Positions 27,801-36,431 of a stretch of 64,000 bases of DNA are shown piece after piece. The notes under the pieces were generated by a model. The model had not been told where the DNA came from. It was given only the letters and a program-made list of their open reading frames with translations, and ran no database searches. The stretch is from Comamonadaceae bacterium. Its GTDB lineage: Bacteria > Pseudomonadota > Gammaproteobacteria > Burkholderiales > Burkholderiaceae_C. Every line of letters starts with the position of its first letter. Within the stretch, counting starts at the first letter, position 1. Both the position numbers and the translations under genes were made by a program. The DNA is taken from the NCBI GenBank assembly GCA_947442105.1, contig CANEVH010000003.1, positions 31,704 to 95,703 of the forward strand, written 5' to 3'.

Positions 27801-29639
27801 CGTCTTGAGCGTGGGCGCACCGTCTGTACTGGTGCCAGATTCACCAATGAAGAAGCGGGTGGTGTCTGTGATCCCTTCCGCTGTGCCGATGTCGTCCGTG
27901 ATATCACCCACGTTCAAGGCTACGGTTGTGCTGTTGCTATCTACCTTGCCCTGCACATTGACCTTCAGTCCGGTCAACGCATTGCCGCTGGTTCCGGCAC
28001 CGAACTTGGCACCGGGCAACTGGTCTGAATCGAACGAAGGATTGACGCTGGAGATCACCATCTGGCTGGGCTTGGCGCACCAGTTGGCGGGTTTATACGG
28101 GTTTACCCAGTTTGGCAGTTTCAAACCAACTTCACCATCTTCGGCGGTATTGTCGTTGTTGTAGGCGTCGGTTTTAGTCTCACCGGCGAAGTAACGCAAG
28201 CCTTCGTACATCATTTCTGCAATCGGATTGCCCCAATCGGCATACTCACCTTCTTGCATAACGTGGTATCCGCCAGTCTCCATGCCCCAATTTCCATACG
28301 AGTTATTGGCAATACTCGGCAAGCCACCGGCGTCAACATATGGCGAAAGGTCTTCTCTGCCATTACGGTAGAGATAACTCTCATAATAGTATTTGTTTAC
28401 GTCGGTCTCGGTTCCTTTGCTGTAATTGAAGTTACGGATACGTATATTGTCTATTTGTGTGACAAGTGAGTCATTTGTTGGTCGGGCAAATACTCCGGTT
28501 TGAGCTGTTACCTCGCCGGTAAAACTGGCGATATTCTTGCGCAAACGTCCACCCGACAGGTTTTGGTCGTAGCTGCCGGTCAATAGTCCAAAATAGATGC
28601 TGTCATTCTCACCATAATCGTGCAGCACCCCTGTAGGCTTGAATTCTTCGTTTGGATATTTTTTGCAATTAACATGGTAACTAGCCGTGCAGACTTTCAC
28701 ACGTACCGTGTAATCTGTCGGCGTACCCTGATCGAAGGTCCAGATCCGCGCACCCCATGCTTTAGGATTTTTTATCACGCTCAATACCGGACGCTCTGCA
28801 GACGCCCAATCCCATACGCGCATGTTGCTATTGGTGATGACGCGCAGTAGTGGCGGGTAGTTGCTACAGGTCGCCAACACGGCGCATGCTTTGCCTACCG
28901 GGGGAAAGTCGGTACCTGTGTAGGTGTATTCTTTAGTCGGATCCACGCTCGCTGTATCTGTAAGGCTACCGAAAAAATGTCTTTTGTTGCTGGTGGGCTG
29001 CGACAGCGGCGTGTACTGGCTGATGTCATAGCCGTCCACCGCTGTGCTGGTGTATTCCTTGGCCCAGGCATGGCCTTCTTGCGGGATATAGGCGCGGCGC
29101 AATATCGTTTGGCCCGTCGTTGTGCCTTGCGTCGTTGTGTCGGTCGCGGTATCAACTTCGCGGTAGCCGCCGTACAGAGCCACCCGCAGCGCGTCTATGC
29201 GGCTGGTGGTGACATAGTTCAGGAAGTTGCCACTCCACTTCGCAGTGCATTTGCCCGCGCTTGCCGGTCCGGCCGGGGTAAACAGCCCATCGTTGTCGTC
29301 TGATTTGTTATTGCCGGAGTAGCTGTAGCAGTAGGCAGAGTTGAACAGCCCCACATAGGTAAAACCGGGCTTGAAGCGAACGTCCAGCACGCCATCGCCA
29401 TCCACGTCGCTCAGGTCGTTGTAGGCCGGGTAAAAGAGGCTGTTGTCGCGCGCCATGGTGAGCATGACCAAAGGGGTGCTGCCTTTGTTGGCATAGACCG
29501 AGGGGGCGGTCTCCGGCGTCGTGCCCAACACGTCGGCGGCCTGTACGGCACTGCAAAACCATTGCTGCACTAGGCAGGCACCGATCACGCCGCAGCGCGC
29601 CATGTGGCCGAGTTTTCTTGGGTGCTTTGTTTGACTCAT
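24840..29639 (-). CDS. pilY1: Type IV pilus tip adhesin/assembly protein PilY1
   Basis: [16 protein letters not shown]...[53 protein letters not shown] and C-terminal PilY1 beta-propeller ([27 protein letters not shown]-like). ORF-track start at 30074 overlaps pilX and is rejected. Confidence 0.93.
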   Translation of the reverse strand: [1599 protein letters not shown]

Positions 29640-29664
29640 GGAGATATTCCTTGCCAGTGCGGGT

Positions 29665-30264
29665 TCATTTCGGTAGGGCCAGGTAATAGGACTGCAATTG
29701 CGCAAACGCCCGGTTGCTGCCGGTTGCGCTGCGCACAGTAATGCGGTATTGCAGGCAGTTCTTCGGGTCGTTCGGGTCGCTGAGGTTGCACACAAAGGTA
29801 TCGCCCAAGAATTCGATGAGGTATTGCACGCCGCTGTCGGCCAACGCAGACTTGGTGCTTGGCGTCCATGTGGCCCACGCAACGCTGGAATCTTCCCAGC
29901 GCGATTTGCAGCCCTGTAGCGTGGGCTGCGAGCACAAGCCTGCGGTGCAGGGCGAAGGGTCAGTCCTGTCGCTGTTACATGCGGCAGCACTGAAACTTCC
30001 GTTAGGCAAGCCACTGGTCGTGGAGGCCCTAAAGCCGGCGTTGACAGTGCTGGCCACCGATTGGGCCTGGGCAACGCCTTCAGCGTAGCGCAGCGCGTTT
30101 TCGAGTGACTGAACGGCCAAACTGCGGTCCAGGCTATTGGCCGCCATGCGCTCTTCCACCACCAGGCTGCGCACGGCGGCGATACCTGCCAAGGTGACCA
30201 GCAACACCAAGATAAGTACGACGATGAGGGTGACGCCGCGTTGGCGCTGCATATTGCCGGTCAT
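29665..30264 (-). CDS. pilX: Minor pilin assembly protein PilX
   Basis: QRGVTLIVVLILVLLVTLAGIAAVRSLVVEERMAANSLDRSLA. Confidence 0.9.
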   Translation of the reverse strand: MTGNMQRQRGVTLIVVLILVLLVTLAGIAAVRSLVVEERMAANSLDRSLAVQSLENALRYAEGVAQAQSVASTVNAGFRASTTSGLPNGSFSAAACNSDRTDPSPCTAGLCSQPTLQGCKSRWEDSSVAWATWTPSTKSALADSGVQYLIEFLGDTFVCNLSDPNDPKNCLQYRITVRSATGSNRAFAQLQSYYLALPK

Positions 30265-31280
30265 TTCAGGCGGCGGCGGATGGCCAAGGTAAACGGAAAA
30301 TCTTGCGTGAGCGCCTGGCTTGCGCCTGAGGTAGAGAGTCCCACGCTGTCGGGCGTGGCCAGGGTGAGCACCACGCGCACTGCCAGCACATTGGCCCAGC
30401 TGGTGACGGTGCTCGCGTCCACATAGTCGGTGTCGGTGGGGGTTCCGTTGCCGTCGCCCTGCAGATAGGTGATCTGCATGTTGGTAACGTTTTCAAGTAT
30501 TTCTTGGGCGGGGGCGCTAAGCGCGGCGGTGCTTTGGGCAGACACCAGGCCCGCCCTCCACAGGGAGTACGTACTAGACGAACTCCCTCCCACACCGATG
30601 TACCAGGCCGATGCGTTGAGTTGGTTCACAAAACCACCAGTCTTGATGGCATTGGTCGGCGCTTGGTCGGCTTGCACGGTTGTTGTTGATGCATCTTGGG
30701 CTAGCGTGAAGGTACTCACACGGGTGTCATCGCAGGCGGTGAACACCTTCCCGGATGTGGCTGTTTGCGCGGGATACACGGTAAACGTGCTGGTCCCTGC
30801 GTCATAGGCCGAAATGACGCTGGGCGAGGCGGTGCTGGCGCTCCAAACCACAATGGCGTCAGTACCGGACTTTTGGTCTCCAGAGTTGGTTCCAGTCGTT
30901 TGCGCCACGAAAGTACTACCGCCGTCGTAGCCTGTAAGCCCAGCAGACCAGTCGGACCACCAGTGCGTGCTACTGGGGTAGTCTGCAAGCACCACGTTTT
31001 CCTGCACCAAGTTGCCGCCACAAACGATGCCACCCGCTTCGCGCAAGTCGCGCCCCAAGAATTCCACCGCGAAGCGGGCGTTTTCTTGCAGCCTGGCCGC
31101 GCCCTCGATCGTTTTGTAGGAACTGCGGTTGGCCAGGTAGATCGAGATCGCGCCGGCCACCGCCACCATGCCCAGGGTGATGGAGATCATCAGCTCCACC
31201 AAGGACAAGCCGCGCTGGCGCCCACGTGCCGAGGGCGCTTGAAGCACCTTGGCGGGAAACGGCCCCGTGAAGTAGCTCAT
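30261..31280 (-). CDS. pilW: Minor pilin PilW
   Basis: RGLSLVELMISITLGMVAVAGAISIYLANRSSYKTIEGAARLQENARFA; start MSYFTGPFPAK overlaps the pilV stop. Confidence 0.9.
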   Translation of the reverse strand: MSYFTGPFPAKVLQAPSARGRQRGLSLVELMISITLGMVAVAGAISIYLANRSSYKTIEGAARLQENARFAVEFLGRDLREAGGIVCGGNLVQENVVLADYPSSTHWWSDWSAGLTGYDGGSTFVAQTTGTNSGDQKSGTDAIVVWSASTASPSVISAYDAGTSTFTVYPAQTATSGKVFTACDDTRVSTFTLAQDASTTTVQADQAPTNAIKTGGFVNQLNASAWYIGVGGSSSSTYSLWRAGLVSAQSTAALSAPAQEILENVTNMQITYLQGDGNGTPTDTDYVDASTVTSWANVLAVRVVLTLATPDSVGLSTSGASQALTQDFPFTLAIRRRLK

Positions 31281-31741
31281 AGCGCGCTGACCAGGTTGAG
31301 GGTTTGCGTGGCCGAGCCGCCCAGCGCGCGGCTGTCGTCCCAGTAGATATTGACGGTGCAGACAGCTGCGGTGGTGCAATTCAGGTCTGCGCAGGTGGTG
31401 CCGGCATCGCCTAGAGCGCTCTTCAATGCCGCAAACCAATTGACGCGGTCGTTGTCTGCCAGCGTAGCGGTGGCGGTGGGTGTGGCGCAAGTTTTTGTAC
31501 TGACAAGATAACCGGATGGGCTGGTGATAGCGGCGTCCTTGTTGGCCCGAATGGAGTCCAAGATGTAGTTGCCCAGCATGACGGCCTTGGTGCGCTGCAA
31601 GGTGCTTTGGGTGGCTTTGAGTGCGCGCGCTTGCAGGGTAGAAAAGCCGACCAGGCCGACAGACAGGATGAGAAACGCGATCAGCACCTCCAGCAAGGCC
31701 ACGCCGCGCTGGGCTTTCAAGGGCTTGGGCCTTGTTGACAT
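31277..31741 (-). CDS. pilV: Minor pilin PilV
   Basis: QRGVALLEVLIAFLILSVGLVGFSTLQARALKATQS. Confidence 0.9.
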   Translation of the reverse strand: MSTRPKPLKAQRGVALLEVLIAFLILSVGLVGFSTLQARALKATQSTLQRTKAVMLGNYILDSIRANKDAAITSPSGYLVSTKTCATPTATATLADNDRVNWFAALKSALGDAGTTCADLNCTTAAVCTVNIYWDDSRALGGSATQTLNLVSAL

Positions 31742-31837
31742 GACTTCACTCCTTGGACGACTTCGCGTTTAATATGTCAAAACATTAACAAACGCCTTTA
31801 AAGTGATTGTAGTCAAAGGTTTTAAAAAGGCAACGGC

Positions 31838-32431
31838 ATGCGCAACAAACAAGTAACCGGCTTTTGCACGCCCCAGACTGGCAGGATGCGGGGCATCACT
31901 CTGGTGGAGACCCTGGTGGTGGTAAGCATTTTGGGCATCTTGGCGGCCATTGCGGTACCTAGCTTTCAGTCCACCATTGAGACCAACCGGCGCCAAACTT
32001 CCGCGAACCAGCTTTTTGAAGACCTGGCGTTTGCGCGCAGCGAGGCGATCAAGCGGGGGGTGCGGGTGGTGGTGTGTCCGCACACCACTGGAGCGCAGTG
32101 CAATGCGACAAACGATTGGTCGAGTGGATGGATGGTCTATGTTGACGCCAACAACGACGGGGAGTCGCAGGGAACGGAGACGACATTAAGAGTGCATGAA
32201 GCGCTGAGTTTGCCTGCCGGATGGGCTGCGATCGACAACAACTCTGTCAAATACATCTCATTTAGCCCACTTGGCAGCATACAGTTCCCGGGCGGTGGAT
32301 TCATGGCGCTGACGATTTGCTTTTTGCCAAGCGGGACGACTTGCACATACGCTCCCCCAGCCACCGTAAGCCGATACACCAACATCATCATCAGCGCGCC
32401 GGGCCGGGTGCGCATCGCATCCAAGGGCTGA
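31838..32431 (+). CDS. fimT: FimT/GspH-type pseudopilin
   Basis: MRGITLVETLVVVSILGILAAIAVPSFQSTIETNRRQTSANQLFEDLAFARSEAIKR; divergent from pilV. Confidence 0.85.
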   Translation: MRNKQVTGFCTPQTGRMRGITLVETLVVVSILGILAAIAVPSFQSTIETNRRQTSANQLFEDLAFARSEAIKRGVRVVVCPHTTGAQCNATNDWSSGWMVYVDANNDGESQGTETTLRVHEALSLPAGWAAIDNNSVKYISFSPLGSIQFPGGGFMALTICFLPSGTTCTYAPPATVSRYTNIIISAPGRVRIASKG

Positions 32432-32458
32432 GCGCAAAAGAGAGGCGCCGCCCCCCCC

Positions 32459-34369
32459 CTAACCCAACACCCCCACCACCTGCGCCAGCACCTGGCGCGT
32501 GCTTTGCCCGGCCAGGTCCAGCACCGTGCTGTGTTGGTAAAGGGCGCTCAGGTCCAGGCCCACGCCAATGCCGCGCAGGTCTATCTGGCCTTGGGCTTCG
32601 ATGTGCGCGGCGGTGGCTTGCAGGTCGCGGTCCAGATAGTGCGGGTCGTTGGCCAGGACGGTGGCGCCGTCCATGGGGCTGCCGTCGCTCACCACCAGCA
32701 AAATGCGTCGGCGCACGTCTTGGGCCAGCAGGCGGGCGCTGGCCCAGCGCAGGGCCTCGCCGTCCACGCACTCGCGAAACAGCTCGGGCTTGAGCAGGGC
32801 CGCCAGGCTGCGCCGGGCGCTTCGGTAAGGGCTGGCGTGGTCTTTGAACACCATGTGGCACAGCTCGTTCAAGCGTCCCGGGGCGGGCGGCTTGCCGGCA
32901 CGGCGCCAGTCGCGCAGCGCGCGCCCGCCATTCCAGGCGCCGGTGGTGTAGCCCAGCAGCTCGGTGGATACGCCTGCGCGCCCCAGGGCGCGCAGCAGCA
33001 CGTCCAGGGCGGTGGCCAGCGCCAGCGCATGCGCCTTCATGGAGCCCGAGCAGTCCACCAGCACGCTTAAAGCGCAGTCGGTGTGCGGGGCAATGTGTTC
33101 GGTGCGAAACAGCCGGCGCTCCTTGGGGCTGGCAATCAGCTGGCCCAGGCGGCTGCCGTCTATGCGCCCGGCCTCTTGGCCGCTGTCCCAACCGTCGGCT
33201 TGGAGCAAGGCCAAGCGGGCTTGCAGTTGGCGCGCCAGCAGGCCCGGGCTGACGCCAGCCTGGGCTACTTGCGCATCCAGCGTGGTGCGCAGGCTGGCCA
33301 ATTGCTCCACGCGCACTAATTGGCTGGCATCCACCACGCGGTCATAGGCAGTGGTAAAGGCGCGGTAGCGCTCGGGCTCGCCTTCAGGCGCGTCGCGCGG
33401 GGTCAGGGCGCTGGCAAAGCCGGGTTCGCTGTCGGTCTCAAAGTCCACCCAGATTTGCAGCCAGGCGTCTTCTTCGCCGCCCTCTTCACGCAGGCGCTCG
33501 GCGGGTTTGCTGTTGCCTGCGTCGTTGTCCACCAGGGCCGCGACCACTGCGCCAATTTCGAGTGCGTGCACCGCGTAGTCCGCTTGGTTGTGTCGGCTGC
33601 GGCGCAAGGCATACAGCGCGTGGCCGATGCACGGCGCCAGGCCAAAGCGCGTGGCTTCCAGCAGGTCTTGCAGCGCCTCGGGCACGGCGTCGCCGGTGAC
33701 GCGGCTGCGGCAAATGTGGGCTACGGTAAGCAACAAAATGCCTTGCGCCGACTCGTGCAGGCGCGCGCGCACAAAGGCCTGCGACCAGGCTTCAAACCGG
33801 TGGCACATATTGGCCCGCACGCCCGGCCAAGTCTGGGGCACCAGAGACTCGGCGCGGTACTGCTCCAGCAGGTCAAACACGCGCCGCGCCATGGGCAGCG
33901 CGGGGCGCAACTGCTGGCGCAGCGCGCGGTCGCTGCTGCGCAGGCGCAGCGCCACGCCGTCGGCGGCGCCGCGAAACGAGGCCAGGTCATCGGGCAAAGG
34001 CGCATCGTGGGCAACTGCAGGCTGGGCGACGGTGATGCCCGCCAAGGCGGCGTCAGCAGCAGCTTTGGGATGCAGATGCGGCGCAAAACTGGGCAGCAGC
34101 GCCTGGCCCTGCCAGAGCTTGCGGCCCCGGTAGTGCAAACCCGGCTGGCCACTGAGCGCCCGCAAGGTGGCGGCGCACAGCGCGTCCAACTGCTGCTGGT
34201 AGCGCACCAAGGCCTGCAGGCTGGGTGCGCCGTGGGCGGATGACGCCGGTTCAGCCATGGCCAGCGATGCAAAACGCGGGCACGCCACGGATGCCTGCGC
34301 CTGTTTCCGAGCCGGAGCCGGGTCTGGCGCTTGCGCCAGCCGGTCTAAGCAACCCGCCCGCCACGCCAA
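32459..34369 (-). CDS. CobT-like VWA/MIDAS protein (cobaltochelatase CobT family)
   Basis: YRAFTTAYDRVV region, MIDAS motif VLVDCSGSMK, VSDGSPMDGA; start may be MAEPASS at 34258. Confidence 0.8.
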   Translation of the reverse strand: MAWRAGCLDRLAQAPDPAPARKQAQASVACPRFASLAMAEPASSAHGAPSLQALVRYQQQLDALCAATLRALSGQPGLHYRGRKLWQGQALLPSFAPHLHPKAAADAALAGITVAQPAVAHDAPLPDDLASFRGAADGVALRLRSSDRALRQQLRPALPMARRVFDLLEQYRAESLVPQTWPGVRANMCHRFEAWSQAFVRARLHESAQGILLLTVAHICRSRVTGDAVPEALQDLLEATRFGLAPCIGHALYALRRSRHNQADYAVHALEIGAVVAALVDNDAGNSKPAERLREEGGEEDAWLQIWVDFETDSEPGFASALTPRDAPEGEPERYRAFTTAYDRVVDASQLVRVEQLASLRTTLDAQVAQAGVSPGLLARQLQARLALLQADGWDSGQEAGRIDGSRLGQLIASPKERRLFRTEHIAPHTDCALSVLVDCSGSMKAHALALATALDVLLRALGRAGVSTELLGYTTGAWNGGRALRDWRRAGKPPAPGRLNELCHMVFKDHASPYRSARRSLAALLKPELFRECVDGEALRWASARLLAQDVRRRILLVVSDGSPMDGATVLANDPHYLDRDLQATAAHIEAQGQIDLRGIGVGLDLSALYQHSTVLDLAGQSTRQVLAQVVGVLG

Positions 34370-34396
34370 AACTTGCCCTCGGGCGCATGAGTCGGC

Positions 34397-35386
34397 TCAC
34401 GCCCCAGGGGCCAGGGCGCCGTCTGGCAGCAAGGGCAAATCAAAGCAGCGCTGAAAGTATTCGGCCACCGTAGCACGTTCGGCCTCGTCGCATTTATTGA
34501 CAAAGGACAGGCGCAGCGCCAGCGCTATGTTGCCAAAAATCTGCAGGTTTTCGGCCCAGGTGATCACGGTGCGCGGGGACATGACGGTGGACAGGTCGCC
34601 TAGCGCAAAGCCTTTGCGCGTCAGATCGGCCAAGGCCACCATTTGCGCCAGCAGCACCTGGTGCTGCGGCCCGGCCAGCGCGGGCACGCGGGCGGCGACG
34701 ATGGCGATTTCTTCAGGCGCGCTCAAGTAATTGAGCGCGGCCACCAGGTTCCAGCGGTCGAGTTGCGCGTGGTTCAGGCGTTGGGCGCCGTGGTACAGGC
34801 CGTTCAAGTTGCCCAGGCCCAGGGTGTTGCTGGTGGCAAACAGGCGGAACTGTGGGTGCGCGCGTAGCACGGTGTTTTGGTCCAGCAGGGTGAACTGGCC
34901 TTCGCGTTCTAGCAGGCGCTGGATGACAAACATCACGTCAGGGCGGCCGGCGTCGTATTCGTCAAATATAAGCGCCATGGGCCGCTGCAGCGCCCAGGGC
35001 ACCATGCCTTGCTGAAATTCGGTGACCTGCTGGCCCTCGCGCAGCACCACGGCGTCACGCCCCACCAGGTCCAGGCGGCTGATGTGGCCGTCCAGGTTGA
35101 TGCGAACGCAGGGCCAGTTCAGGCGCGCAGCCACCTGCTCAATGTGGGTGGACTTTCCCGTGCCGTGCAGGCCCTGCACCAGCACCCGGCGGTTGTGCGC
35201 AAAACCGGCCAGCAGCGCCAGCGTGACTTCGGGGTTAAAGCGGTAGGCGGCGTCCACCTCGGGCACGTGTTCGCTGGGCTCCACAAAGGCAGGTACGGAC
35301 AAGGGGCTGTCAAAGCCAAAAACGCTGCGCACCGCCACCTGGTGCATGGGCAGGGGCGTTTGGGAAGCTGGGGTCGTGGCGCTCAT
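34397..35386 (-). CDS. CobS-like MoxR/AAA+ ATPase
   Basis: Walker A GLHGTGKST, IFDEYDAGRPDVMFVIQRLLE, FATSNTLGLGN motifs typical of CobS. Confidence 0.85.
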   Translation of the reverse strand: MSATTPASQTPLPMHQVAVRSVFGFDSPLSVPAFVEPSEHVPEVDAAYRFNPEVTLALLAGFAHNRRVLVQGLHGTGKSTHIEQVAARLNWPCVRINLDGHISRLDLVGRDAVVLREGQQVTEFQQGMVPWALQRPMALIFDEYDAGRPDVMFVIQRLLEREGQFTLLDQNTVLRAHPQFRLFATSNTLGLGNLNGLYHGAQRLNHAQLDRWNLVAALNYLSAPEEIAIVAARVPALAGPQHQVLLAQMVALADLTRKGFALGDLSTVMSPRTVITWAENLQIFGNIALALRLSFVNKCDEAERATVAEYFQRCFDLPLLPDGALAPGA

Positions 35387-36231
35387 GCGGCCTCCGTACC
35401 CAGGTTCGCCGCAGCCTGCCCCGCCGGGGTGGCGTCGGTTTCAATGCGGCTCAGCGCCGCAGCGGCGCGTTGCAGTGCGGGCAGCAGCGCCAGCGCCTTG
35501 TCGGCGGTCAGGCGCATCATGGGCGCTTGCACCGCCACGCACAGGTTGGAGCGCCCGCCGCCCGATGGCACGGCTACCGCCACGCACAACAAACCGGGCA
35601 AAAACTCTTCGTTATCCAGCGCAAAGCCCTGGCGTTTGACGCGGTAAATCTCGGCCTCCAGCGCCTCGGGCGCGGTCAGGGTTTTGGGGGTGAAGGCCTC
35701 TAGCGGCGTGTGGGCCAGCAGGCGCTGGCGCTGTGCTGCGGTCATTTGGCTCAAAAACACCTTGCCGCTGGCCGAACAGTGCACCGGTACGCGCGAGCCG
35801 GGATGCAGATAAAAGCGCAGCGGCGCGGGGGTTTCGACCCGGTCCAGGTAGATCACTTCGCTGCCGCTGAGCGCCGTGAGGTTAACGCTCTCGCCCACCT
35901 CGGCCACCAGCGTGCGCAGCACCGCGTGGCGCGCGCCGTGGGCGGTGTCGTTCATCAGCAGGTTCTCGGCCAGACGGCGCAGGCGCACGCCGGTGCCGTA
36001 GTGGCGCCCATCGCCGCTGCGCTCCAGCAGCTGGGCGCCCTCTAACTGTTGCAGCATGCGGTGCAAAGTGGGTTTGGGCACCGCCGTTTCATCGGCCAGG
36101 CTTTGCAGGGAGAAATACTGGTCTTTGGCGGCGATCACCTCCAAGAGCGCAAACAGGCGCAGCGTGGGCGTGTCGCCATTGACTTCAACCGGGGCAGATG
36201 GCGCCAGGGGGGCGATGGGGAGGGAGGGCAT
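35383..36231 (-). CDS. IclR family transcriptional regulator, divergent from xsc
   Basis: LRLFALLEVIAAKDQYFSLQSLADETAVPKPTLHRMLQQLEG HTH plus IclR domain. Its stop overlaps the cobS-like start by 4 bp. Confidence 0.9.
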   Translation of the reverse strand: MPSLPIAPLAPSAPVEVNGDTPTLRLFALLEVIAAKDQYFSLQSLADETAVPKPTLHRMLQQLEGAQLLERSGDGRHYGTGVRLRRLAENLLMNDTAHGARHAVLRTLVAEVGESVNLTALSGSEVIYLDRVETPAPLRFYLHPGSRVPVHCSASGKVFLSQMTAAQRQRLLAHTPLEAFTPKTLTAPEALEAEIYRVKRQGFALDNEEFLPGLLCVAVAVPSGGGRSNLCVAVQAPMMRLTADKALALLPALQRAAAALSRIETDATPAGQAAANLGTEAA

Positions 36232-36258
36232 GGCGCGATGATAGAACAAAACAAAATA

Positions 36259-36277
36259 ATGGAACAAAATATTTCAT
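36259..36277. promoter_or_regulatory. Candidate IclR-type operator (imperfect inverted repeat ATGGAA-N7-TTTCAT)
   Basis: atggaacaaaatatttcat in the AT-rich iclR-xsc divergent intergenic region. An adjacent perfect palindrome ataaat-cgat-atttat lies at 36276-36291. Confidence 0.4.
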
Positions 36278-36431
36278 AAATCGATATTTATTGTTGCTAC
36301 AGGTCATTTTCATGGCTATAGTTGGCGCTGATTCCGGTTTTCGGAACACATGGTTTCAATTGCCGGCAATTTTTGCGCAGCGCAGCCAGGGTGTTGCCGC
36401 CGCCCGCGCCCTATTCATTCAGGAGTTCTCT

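Noticed and set aside
29640-30074. ORF-track N-terminal extension of pilY1
   Set aside because: It overlaps pilX in another frame. The natural start with signal sequence is at 29639.
32449-32459. Poly-C run as a phase-variation tract
   Set aside because: It lies at or just after the cobT-like stop codon, so slippage would not obviously switch a reading frame.
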